From Planctomycetia bacterium (GTDB taxonomy: Bacteria; Planctomycetota; Planctomycetia; Gemmatales; Gemmataceae), in NCBI GenBank assembly GCA_005773755.1, contig SXHE01000474.1:1-5206 (forward strand): a DNA stretch of 5,206 bases. The letters run 5' to 3'. The notes under the pieces were generated by a model that ran no database searches, was not told the DNA's origin, and saw only the letters and a program-made list of their open reading frames with translations. The position numbers and the translations under genes are program-made. Shown piece by piece: positions 1-5,206 of this stretch; within the stretch, counting starts at the first letter, position 1, and every line of letters begins with the position of its first letter.

Positions 1-41
1 CGCTTCACGCCCCCTCACCCGCCGTCCCAAAGCGGCCGGCG

Positions 42-73
42 ACCTCTCCCCCATCAAAGCATGGGGGAGAGGT
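42..73. repeat. 13-bp perfect inverted repeat (hairpin), possible dispersed intergenic element
   Basis: The arm at 42-54 (ACCTCTCCCCCAT) is the exact reverse complement of 61-73, leaving a 6-nt loop (CAAAGC). It lies 35 bp beyond the stop of the minus-strand hydrolase gene, so it could end that transcript. Neither side carries a clear T-run, so it is not a canonical intrinsic terminator. The C-rich stretch just before it (CCCCTCACCC at 11-20) together with the CCTCTCCCC arm resembles intergenic palindromic repeats that recur in many GC-rich genomes. The hairpin is seen directly; membership of a repeat family is inference. Confidence 0.7.
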
Positions 74-82
74 GAAGACGTG

Positions 83-103
83 CCCTCTGTCCTCTGCCCT
101 CTG
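83..103. repeat. Three tandem heptamers (C/T)CCTCTG
   Basis: CCCTCTG (83-89), TCCTCTG (90-96) and CCCTCTG (97-103) follow one another without a gap and differ only in the first base. The tract ends four bases before the stop codon of the minus-strand hydrolase. It is a pyrimidine-rich simple repeat with no assigned role, possibly slippage-prone or part of the same intergenic element as the adjacent hairpin. Confidence 0.6.
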
Positions 104-107
104 ATGT

Positions 108-1073
108 TCACTTCTTCCCCTTCAGGTGCGTGTCGAGGAACTTGAGCGCGTCGTTGGTGGTGCGCACGAGCGTGGGGCCGGACCAGCCGTGGCCCTCGCC
201 GCGCACGGTGATCAGCTCCGCGGTCGCGCCCGCGTCTTTCAGCTTCTTCTGCAACTTCTCGGAGTGAACCACGGGCACGATCAGGTCGAACGTGCCGTGA
301 ACCATCAGCACCGGCGGCGCGCCCTTGCCGACGTAGGTGACGGGCGACGCCTTCTTGTAGATCGCCGGGTCGGTCTTCACGCCCTTGCCGAACACCGGCA
401 CCATGAAGCTGTCTTCGAGGCCGGGGCTGTTCCCGTACAGGCTCAGATCGGCCGGGCCGAAGAAATCGACCACGCACTGCACCCGCGAACTCTGGTCGGT
501 GTTGCCGCCGGCGTCCCAGCCGTCCACTTTGTCCGCGAGGCCGAGCAGCAGCGCCAGGTGCCCGCCCGCGGAGAACCCGGCGGCGGCGATCCGGTCGCCG
601 TCGATCTTGTAGTCCTTCGCGCTGGCGCGGAGGAACCGGACCGCGGCGCGGGCGTCCTGGATCTGCGCCGGGAACTGGAACTTGGGCGCGAGCCGGTAGC
701 TGGCGGACACCGCGACGTAGCCGCGGGCCGCGACCCGCTCGATCACGCTCGGCGCGACGGTGCCGTCCTTCTGCTTGTCGCCGACGGACAGCTCTTTCCG
801 GCTGCCGCCGCGCCACGCCCCGCCGTGGAACATCACCACGCACGGGAACGGCCCGCCCTCCTTCGGCATCGCGACGTCGAGGTACAGTTTCTCCTTGTCG
901 ATGGTGTCGTAGAGAACGGTGCGCTCGACCTTGACCGGCAACGGATCGGGAACCGGTTCGTCGGCCTTCGCCTTCGGCGGGTCGCGCAGATCGGGCGCGC
1001 CCGGCGGTGCGGACATGGCGGCGGTCGTGAGTGTGACGAGGCCGAGGGCCGTCGCGAGGAGGAGGCGCGTCAT
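108..1073 (-). CDS. Exported alpha/beta hydrolase (esterase/lipase-like, BD-FAE/dienelactone type)
   Basis: The 321-residue product is a probable secreted carboxylester hydrolase; the substrate cannot be read from sequence. Residues 1 to about 22 form a signal peptide (Arg-3, hydrophobic core, small residues near the cleavage site), followed by a Pro/Asp/Lys-rich linker to about 47. The hydrolase fold then shows the oxyanion motif HGGAW (83-87), the nucleophile elbow GFSAGGH with Ser-168, the acid in GTFDLIVP (Asp-263) and the catalytic His in GEGHGW (His-295). Order and spacing fit the HGG-type esterase family, and the triad is intact. An upstream in-frame ATG at 1199 would add 42 Arg-rich residues before the signal peptide and overlap the divergent gene's start, so the ATG at 1073 was chosen; GGAG (1083-1086) lies 9 nt before it. 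The C-terminus is short and basic (KGKK). The fold is confident, the specificity open; polysaccharide deacylation is one possibility for this family. Confidence 0.93.
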   Translation of the reverse strand: MTRLLLATALGLVTLTTAAMSAPPGAPDLRDPPKAKADEPVPDPLPVKVERTVLYDTIDKEKLYLDVAMPKEGGPFPCVVMFHGGAWRGGSRKELSVGDKQKDGTVAPSVIERVAARGYVAVSASYRLAPKFQFPAQIQDARAAVRFLRASAKDYKIDGDRIAAAGFSAGGHLALLLGLADKVDGWDAGGNTDQSSRVQCVVDFFGPADLSLYGNSPGLEDSFMVPVFGKGVKTDPAIYKKASPVTYVGKGAPPVLMVHGTFDLIVPVVHSEKLQKKLKDAGATAELITVRGEGHGWSGPTLVRTTNDALKFLDTHLKGKK

Positions 1074-1108
1074 TGGGTACTGCTCCAAGCCCGAAAGCGG
1101 ATGCGGGC

Positions 1109-1114
1109 ATTCTA
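1109..1114 (-). promoter_or_regulatory. Candidate -10 element for the hydrolase gene
   Basis: Read on the minus strand the sequence is TAGAAT, a 5/6 match to the TATAAT consensus, about 35 nt upstream of the hydrolase ATG, which would leave a leader of roughly 28 nt. No convincing -35 hexamer is present at 16-18 nt spacing. It lies in the 116-bp divergent intergenic region, which must also hold the promoter of the plus-strand gene; only a weak TAGAGT (1140-1145) is seen for that direction. Supported by motif match and position only. Confidence 0.25.
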
Positions 1115-1189
1115 CCCGGCGGCGCGGCGAAACGCGCACTAGAGTTTCCGCGCTCGCGCTCCCACACGTCGCCCGGTTCGGCCGTTCCC

Positions 1190-1894
1190 ATGAACGCACT
1201 CGTCACCTGCCCCGGTTGCGGCGCGCGCGGCCGGTTGCCGCACGCGGTCGGCGTGCTCGCGTCGGTCGGGTGCCCGCGGTGCCGCACGGCGGTGCCCGTC
1301 GAGCAGCTACAGGCGCACGCGGTCCCGGCCGACGATCCGTCCGCGCCCGTCTGGGTGGACGGCCCACCGGCCGACGCGGGTGCGTACACCGGCAACTACA
1401 TGAAGGACGAGGCCGGGCGGTTCGCGCAGTACGTCGCGGCCCGGCTCGCCGAGCTGCACAAGCGGCGCAGCGAGCTGACCGAGGCCGAGAACCGGTTCGA
1501 GTCCGCGACGATGGACCGAAAGCAGGACGCGCACCGGCAGGGCGCGGCACTCGCGTCGGAAGCGGCGCGGCAAGAAGAAGTGATCGCACGGATGGATGCG
1601 AAGGAACGCGAGCTGACGGCGCGCGAGGCTGACGTGGCCGCGCGCGAGGCGCGGGTTGCGCGGGCCGAGGGTCGTGCCGCGGACGCCGACCGCCGCACCG
1701 CGGAGCTGCGTGCGGCCATCGACCAACTCGAAGCGCGCCGCGCGGCGCTGGCCGACGAGCGGGCCGCACTCGACCGCCGCGCCGAAGCGCTCGACCGGGC
1801 GGAGCTGGCGCTGCACCGGCGCTCCGCGGAACTGGACGAACTCGACGAGCGGCTGCACGTGGAACAAGACGAGTACGAGCGGACGGGCCAGTAA
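1190..1894 (+). CDS. Zinc-ribbon and coiled-coil protein of unknown function
   Basis: The 234-residue soluble protein has no signal peptide or membrane segment, so it is probably cytoplasmic. Residues 7-31 carry two CxxC pairs (Cys-7/Cys-10 and Cys-28/Cys-31, 17 residues apart), a typical zinc-ribbon arrangement. A linker rich in Pro, Ala and Asp (about 42-68) follows, then a charged helical region from about 72 to 230. From about 142 it fits one heptad register: L142, V149 and V156 at one core position, then leucine at 173, 180, 187, 194, 201, 208, 215 and 222 at the other. A long dimeric or oligomeric coiled coil is expected. The reading frame is open back to 1073, but the ATG at 1190 starts just before the zinc ribbon and avoids overlap with the divergent hydrolase; no clear Shine-Dalgarno precedes it. 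I do not recognise a named family. A scaffold or nucleic-acid-associated role is possible but not shown. Confidence 0.82.
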   Translation: MNALVTCPGCGARGRLPHAVGVLASVGCPRCRTAVPVEQLQAHAVPADDPSAPVWVDGPPADAGAYTGNYMKDEAGRFAQYVAARLAELHKRRSELTEAENRFESATMDRKQDAHRQGAALASEAARQEEVIARMDAKERELTAREADVAAREARVARAEGRAADADRRTAELRAAIDQLEARRAALADERAALDRRAEALDRAELALHRRSAELDELDERLHVEQDEYERTGQ

Positions 1895-1919
1895 CCGGTA
1901 GCGGTCGCGGGAACGCAGA

Positions 1920-1945
1920 ACGCCCGCCGGTTTCCCGGCGGGCGT
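1920..1945. terminator. Hairpin between convergent genes, probable bidirectional terminator
   Basis: The arm at 1920-1930 (A followed by CGCCCGCCGG) pairs perfectly with 1935-1945, giving an 11-bp very GC-rich stem and a 4-nt TTTC loop. It lies in the 74-bp gap between the plus-strand stop (1894) and the minus-strand stop (1969), where a shared terminator is expected. The plus side is followed by GGGGGTTT, a weak T-run; the minus side lacks one, so termination may be imperfect in that direction. Confidence 0.7.
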
Positions 1946-1968
1946 CGGGGGTTTCAATCGCGCAAGAA

Positions 1969-2898
1969 CTACTTGGGCGGGGCGGGCGGGGCGGGGGGCG
2001 TCGTGCCGCCACCGACGGGCAGCGGCACGGCCTGGACGGGCGGCGCGGGGGCCGGTTCGGGCTTCACTTCGACTGGCGGCAGGGCCGGTGCCGCGCCGCC
2101 CATCCCGCCGGGAAGCGCGATGCCGGGAACACCGATCACCGGCGGAAGCGGAATCAGCTTATCGCCGCCGAAGCCGGGGCCGCCGGGGAACGGGAACACC
2201 GGGCTGCCGGGCGCGGGCTGCGTCGGCCCGTCGGACGACGGCCGCAACTTCTCGGCCCGGTCCGCGGTGGTGACGAACAGCACGTTGCTCATCCGCACCG
2301 CGCCCAGGTCGGCCACTTCCGCCAGCAGGCGAACGGCCGTTTCCAGGGGCACGTCTTCGAGCTTCAGTGTGACGGCCGCGTTCGCCTTGTCCTTGAGCCG
2401 CGGGTCGATGACCACGTTCGCGCCGGTGTCCGCGGCGAGTTGCTTCACGGCCGCGGCGAACGCGGTGCCGTCGCAGTCCACGCTCACGCGCTGGCGGAGT
2501 TGCTTGGTGGTCAGCCCTTCCTCGGTGGAGATGTACAGGCCGTCTTTGGTCAGCCCGCACTTCAGGTTGAACGGGGCCAGAGCCTGCCGCAACCCGTCCT
2601 TCAGCTTCACCTGCTTCAGGTTCACGGTCACGGTCGGTTGGTTCGGGTCGAGGCCGAACTGGTACACCATCGGGTCGATGGTCACGGTCAGCTTCGACTT
2701 GTCCTTGAGGTCGGTGATCAGTTCGTTCAGGGACTTGCCCTGGTAGTTCATGTCGCCGACTTCGTCCAGCGCCTTGCGGGCGGAGTCCATCGGGGAAGCG
2801 GATTTGGCCGGGGCCGCAGGCGCGGGGGCCGCGGTTGCGACCGCGGGGGTGGCCGCGAACACGGCCGCCGCGAACAGCCGACACAGGATCACACGCAT
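1969..2898 (-). CDS. Secreted protein with two STN-like domains and a Pro/Gly-rich tail
   Basis: The 309-residue exported protein of unknown role begins with a signal peptide (residues 1 to about 24: MRVILCR, then an Ala-rich core). The Cys is not in a lipobox, so it is not a predicted lipoprotein. Two repeats follow, each resembling the short N-terminal domain of secretins and TonB-dependent receptors (STN): about 55-127 (LNELITDLKDKSKLTVTIDP, then a strand-helix-strand ending DGLYIST) and about 140-215 (AVKQLAADTGANVVIDP, then VPLETAVRLLAEVADL and a strand ending LFVTT). Residues 216-309 are a low-complexity Pro/Gly/Val tail ending PPAPPAPPK. No secretin or beta-barrel domain follows. GGAG (2906-2909) lies 7 nt before the ATG, a good ribosome site that fixes the start. 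It is the last gene of the minus-strand run, 114 bp after a paralogue with the same layout. A periplasmic or envelope binding role is inferred; the domain call rests on remembered sequence pattern. Confidence 0.88.
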   Translation of the reverse strand: MRVILCRLFAAAVFAATPAVATAAPAPAAPAKSASPMDSARKALDEVGDMNYQGKSLNELITDLKDKSKLTVTIDPMVYQFGLDPNQPTVTVNLKQVKLKDGLRQALAPFNLKCGLTKDGLYISTEEGLTTKQLRQRVSVDCDGTAFAAAVKQLAADTGANVVIDPRLKDKANAAVTLKLEDVPLETAVRLLAEVADLGAVRMSNVLFVTTADRAEKLRPSSDGPTQPAPGSPVFPFPGGPGFGGDKLIPLPPVIGVPGIALPGGMGGAAPALPPVEVKPEPAPAPPVQAVPLPVGGGTTPPAPPAPPK

Positions 2899-2979
2899 CG
2901 ACAGGCTCCAAAGAAGTGACGGCGACCGGCCGTGGCCGGGGCCAGAACGATTACGGGCATCCTATCAGACGAGGCACGC

Positions 2980-3003
2980 GCCGGCCGGGATTGACCGGCC
3001 GGC
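2980..3003 (-). terminator. GC-rich hairpin between the two STN genes, possible terminator or attenuator
   Basis: The arm at 2980-2988 (GCCGGCCGG) pairs perfectly with 2995-3003 around a 6-nt loop, a 9-bp stem starting about 10 nt past the stop of the upstream STN gene. Extra CCGG repeats on one side permit slipped pairings. No T-run follows on the minus strand, so it may only partly end transcription or may protect the mRNA 3' end. A second short palindrome (2926-2939, CCGGCC and GGCCGG) lies in the leader of the next gene. Confidence 0.4.
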
Positions 3004-3012
3004 CGGCCCTGC

Positions 3013-3846
3013 TCACTTTTCCGGCGGCGCGGGCGGAACCGGCGGTTTCGCTGGGCTTTCCTTCAGCTTCTTCAGCTCGGCCTTCTGCCGCTCCTTCTCC
3101 AACCCCTCGCCGAACAGTTCGTTCGCGTGGTCCTTGCTGGTGATCAGGAACGAAGCCCCGCGGCGCACGACGCGCAGGTCGGCCTGGAGCGCGAGCAGGT
3201 CGAGCGCCTTGTCCGCGGGCACGTTTAGCAGACGGGCGGTTACGAATCCAGTCCGGGCGTCGCCGGCCTGGGGGCACACGACAACCGTGAGGTCGTACAT
3301 CTCCGCGAGCTTCGCCACGGCCTCGTTCAGCGGCTTCTCCTTGATGACCGCCGACACCAGCGGGTGCACCAACCGCGGCGCTTCGCCCTGCCCGGGGAGG
3401 TTATCGTCCAACACCAGTTTGGGGGCGGATTTCGTCACCTTCTGCGCGTGCCCGACCGGCACGATCTCGATGGTGTCGTTCTTGATGAGGTACGTCGCGC
3501 CCATGCTATCGAGCGTGAGCGTGAGGAACTGGCGCAGTTTCAGCCCGCGCAAGCCGGTGGCCGCGAGCTTCGCCTTCATCTCTTTGGCGTCCGGCAGGCC
3601 GTGAGCCAGGAAGGTTTCTTCGTTGATGACGAACGTGATCTGGTGCCGCTTGGAGAAGTCTTGGAGGAGTTCCAACAGCGGAATCTCGTTGACGTTGGCC
3701 CCCTCCTTGAGCACCACTTCCTGTTCCAGTCGCGACAGAACTTCTTCGAGCGCGTCCACCCGCTTCGCGGGCTTGGGGTCGTCGGCCCGAACGGGCACCG
3801 CGACGAGGGTCAGCGCGCAGAACGCCGGCACGAGCAATCGAGACAT
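3013..3846 (-). CDS. Secreted protein with two STN-like domains, paralogue of the adjacent gene
   Basis: The 277-residue exported protein has a signal peptide at 1 to about 21 (MSRLLVPAFC, then a hydrophobic core, VRA before DDP). A short acidic helix (about 30-48) leads into a first STN-like domain at about 54-130 (IPLLELLQDFSKRHQITFVI at 55-74, then GLRGLKLRQFLTLTLDSMGA and a strand IEIVP). A second lies at about 160-240 (LNEAVAKLAEMYDLTVVV, then NVPADKALDLLALQADLRVV and FLITS). A Lys/Glu-rich helix (about 240-264) ends in a short tail, PPVPPAPPEK. Order, spacing and the second-domain pattern V-P-x3-A-x2-LLA-x2-ADL match the neighbour at 1969-2898, indicating tandem duplication. No secretin or receptor barrel is present. 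The start at 3846 is preceded by AAAGGGG about 5 nt away. It begins 40 bp after the hydrolase gene's stop, so co-transcription is likely. Function is unknown; a substrate- or partner-binding envelope protein is the best inference. Confidence 0.88.
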   Translation of the reverse strand: MSRLLVPAFCALTLVAVPVRADDPKPAKRVDALEEVLSRLEQEVVLKEGANVNEIPLLELLQDFSKRHQITFVINEETFLAHGLPDAKEMKAKLAATGLRGLKLRQFLTLTLDSMGATYLIKNDTIEIVPVGHAQKVTKSAPKLVLDDNLPGQGEAPRLVHPLVSAVIKEKPLNEAVAKLAEMYDLTVVVCPQAGDARTGFVTARLLNVPADKALDLLALQADLRVVRRGASFLITSKDHANELFGEGLEKERQKAELKKLKESPAKPPVPPAPPEK

Positions 3847-3866
3847 GGGAACCCCTTTGTAGTCCC

Positions 3867-3887
3867 GGACAGCCCGTAGGCCTGTCC
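3867..3887 (-). other. Small intercistronic hairpin overlapping the hydrolase stop codon
   Basis: GGACAG (3867-3872) pairs with CTGTCC (3882-3887); two further inner pairs are possible. It fills much of the 40-bp gap between the hydrolase and the following STN gene and touches the TAG stop (3887-3889). The stem is short and has no T-run after it, so it is more likely a minor mRNA structure than a terminator. It could also be chance in sequence this GC-rich. Confidence 0.25.
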
Positions 3888-4855
3888 TACTTCCGAACGT
3901 GGTCGCGCATTTCCCGCAGCACGGTCATCGAGTAGTACGCGGCCGTGATGTGGCCAGCGTCGAGCCAAACGATCCGCTGCTTGCCGGTCGCCTCCCACAG
4001 TTGCTCCGCGGCCTTCGGCGGCACGATCTCGTCGTGTCGGGCCGCGATCAGCAGCAGGTTCTTCCCCTTCAGTTGGGCCGCGTAGGTGATCGGGTCGAAC
4101 GGGGCGATCAGCTTCTTGACGAAGTTCTTGCCGCCGAGCCGGTCGACCCACTCCGTGACCGGCTTGGCCTTCGGGTGCTCGTAGTAGGCGTCCACGAGGC
4201 CGCCGCCGCCGAGTATCATGCATACGTTCTTGATCCGCGGTTCGTTGGCGCTGGTGAGGCCGGTCAGAAAACTTCCCAGGCTGGTGCCGACCATGCCCAA
4301 CTGGTCGGCGTCCACTTCGGGCCGCGCCGCGAGCCACGCCGCGGCACACCGGCAGTCGAGTACGCCCTGCCGAAGCCCCTCGAAGGTGCGCACCAGGTCC
4401 GTGGAAACGAGCTTCACCTTGCTGTCGGGCGCGCGGCGCTCGTTGTAGTGCGGCAGCACCACGACCAGCGCCGCGACCCCGTTCTGCGCCAGCCACATGG
4501 CCTCGCCGCGGGCGATGAGTTGGTTCCCCTGCATGATGTCGAGCACGATCACCGCCGGGATTTTCCCGTTCGCCTTCCCCTGCGGCACGAAGTACTGGGC
4601 GTGAACGATGTTGTTCTCGGCGATGTCGCCCTTCACCGGCGACGGGAACGTGAGGTCGTACAGGGTGATGCCGCTGTGCCGCATGTCGAACCGCGGCGCG
4701 AGCGCGTACGCGCCGCTGTACGCCTCGTCGAACCGGTAGCGCTCCGCGACGGCGGACTTCGGGCCGTCGGCCGGCACCTTGATCGTACCGCGTTGCGGGT
4801 CCGCGCCGACCGCGGGCGCGGCACACAGCAGAACCAGGAGGGCGGAGCGGAGCAT
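3887..4855 (-). CDS. Exported alpha/beta hydrolase with a non-HGG oxyanion region
   Basis: The 322-residue product is a probable secreted or periplasmic serine hydrolase of unknown substrate. Residues 1-18 form a signal peptide (MLRSALLVLLCAAPAVGA, cleavage before DPQ); the Cys lacks a lipobox. The core strand VIVLDIMQGNQ (102-112) occupies the place where the other hydrolase here has HGGAW. The nucleophile elbow is GTSLGS with Ser-192, the acid is in AARHDEIVPP (Asp-275) and the His in DAGHITA (His-302), so the triad is complete. Helical segments between 220 and 255 probably form a lid. The frame extends to an ATG at 4996, but that would add 47 residues before the signal peptide and overlap the livF stop; ATG 4855 is preferred although its ribosome site is weak. 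A possible promoter (TTCGCG, 17 nt, TACCAT at 4886-4914 on the minus strand) is only a weak match. It heads a likely operon with the STN gene 40 bp downstream. Confidence 0.92.
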   Translation of the reverse strand: MLRSALLVLLCAAPAVGADPQRGTIKVPADGPKSAVAERYRFDEAYSGAYALAPRFDMRHSGITLYDLTFPSPVKGDIAENNIVHAQYFVPQGKANGKIPAVIVLDIMQGNQLIARGEAMWLAQNGVAALVVVLPHYNERRAPDSKVKLVSTDLVRTFEGLRQGVLDCRCAAAWLAARPEVDADQLGMVGTSLGSFLTGLTSANEPRIKNVCMILGGGGLVDAYYEHPKAKPVTEWVDRLGGKNFVKKLIAPFDPITYAAQLKGKNLLLIAARHDEIVPPKAAEQLWEATGKQRIVWLDAGHITAAYYSMTVLREMRDHVRK

Positions 4856-4992
4856 GAGTGTGTTCCCGGGAGATGAGTGGGATGAATGGTACGCGACACT
4901 GGCCCCGTCGCGAAGAGCGAAACCGGGTGCCGGGAAATGCGCGGGCACACACGAGCGGACCGGAACCGCTTTAGAAGTGTGGCCGATTTCGG

Positions 4993-5206
4993 TCACTCGC
5001 CCAGGTACGCTTCGCGGATGCGCGGGTCGTGCAGCAGCACCTCGGCCTTATCGGTGAAGGTGATGCGGCCGGTTTCCAGCACGTAGCCGCGGTGGGCCAC
5101 CTTCAGCGCCATCCGCGCGTTCTGTTCGACCAGCAGCACGGACATGCCCTGCTTCTGGTTCAGTTCCTTCACGATCTCGAAGATTTGCACCACGATCTGC
5201 GGGGCC
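4993..5206 (-). CDS. livF: Branched-chain amino acid ABC transporter ATP-binding protein LivF (C-terminal part)
   Basis: This is the last 70 residues of an ABC ATPase; the frame is open to the window's right edge, so the 5' part lies outside. A GTG at 5193 is an internal Val, because the family sequence continues upstream (APQIV). The segment shows the helix after Walker B, the switch strand SVLLVEQNARMAL, then AHRGYVLETGRI and the ending REAYLGE. VEQNA at the switch region, where many ABC ATPases have His, and the terminal YLG are characteristic of LivF. The urea-type relative UrtE usually has VEQY and a different tail, so LivF is preferred. Within the LIV-I uptake system LivF pairs with LivG on the cytoplasmic face of the LivH/LivM permease. 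It is often the last gene of that operon, which fits the 137-bp gap that follows. Walker A and B motifs are outside the window and unchecked. Confidence 0.93.
   Translation of the reverse strand, partial: APQIVVQIFEIVKELNQKQGMSVLLVEQNARMALKVAHRGYVLETGRITFTDKAEVLLHDPRIREAYLGE

Noticed and set aside
1..107. CRISPR-like or tRNA-like structure at the left edge
   Set aside because: There is a single hairpin and one short tandem tract, with no regularly spaced repeats and no cloverleaf.
126..1142. 338-codon plus-strand open frame opposite the first hydrolase
   Set aside because: It is antisense to a gene with signal peptide and intact catalytic triad. Its product is rich in Arg, His, Val and Ala with no recognisable motif, as expected of GC-rich shadow frames.
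1074..1199. Upstream in-frame extensions of the first hydrolase and of the zinc-ribbon gene
   Set aside because: Each would put an Arg/Ser/Pro-rich segment before a signal peptide or a zinc ribbon, and would make the divergent genes overlap at their 5' ends.
1203..2012. 269-codon minus-strand open frame opposite the zinc-ribbon gene
   Set aside because: Extremely Arg/Pro/Ala-rich product that also crosses the hairpin and the end of the next gene; a shadow of the coiled-coil codons.
2750..3604. 284-codon plus-strand open frame spanning both STN genes
   Set aside because: Antisense to two genes and the gap between them; Ser/Arg/Ala-rich with no motif.
3810..4952. 380-codon minus-strand open frame, longer than the hydrolase it overlaps
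   Set aside because: The translation is Arg/Gly-rich without domains, while the other frame on the same strand encodes a complete alpha/beta hydrolase with a signal peptide.
4954..4970. AGCGG/CCGCT inverted repeat after livF as a terminator
   Set aside because: Only five outer pairs, mismatched interior and no T-run on the minus strand; too weak to annotate.

Overview
This is a G+C-rich bacterial chromosome segment with five complete genes and one gene cut by the right edge. The secreted proteins with paired STN-like domains, proline-rich tails, exported alpha/beta hydrolases and a zinc-ribbon/coiled-coil protein resemble gene content of planctomycetes of the Gemmata group. That assignment is inferred from style and remembered family resemblance, not from a marker gene.

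Layout, left to right. Positions 1-107 are non-coding and hold a 13-bp perfect hairpin (42-73) and three tandem heptamers (83-103). An exported alpha/beta hydrolase lies on the minus strand (108-1073). It is divergent, across 116 bp, from a plus-strand gene (1190-1894) for a soluble protein with an N-terminal four-cysteine zinc ribbon and a long coiled coil. That gene converges on the next minus-strand gene, and a strong hairpin (1920-1945) sits between the two stop codons.

The rest is on the minus strand. Read in the direction of transcription (right to left) it contains: the 3' end of a LivF-type branched-chain amino acid ABC transporter ATPase (4993-5206, continuing outside the window); a 137-bp gap; a second exported alpha/beta hydrolase (3887-4855); 40 bp further on, a secreted protein with two STN-like domains (3013-3846); then, after 114 bp containing a GC hairpin, a second secreted two-STN-domain protein with a long Pro/Gly-rich tail (1969-2898). 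The last two look like tandem paralogues. The hydrolase and first STN protein are probably co-transcribed; the second STN gene may be read through from them or have its own promoter.

Four of the five complete genes carry N-terminal signal peptides, so the window mostly encodes exported proteins. No RNA gene, CRISPR array, insertion sequence or recognisable defence system was seen. The features most worth a second look are the paired STN proteins without any secretin or TonB-dependent barrel, the zinc-ribbon protein with eight consecutive heptad leucines, and the hairpin at the left edge, which may be a dispersed intergenic repeat.
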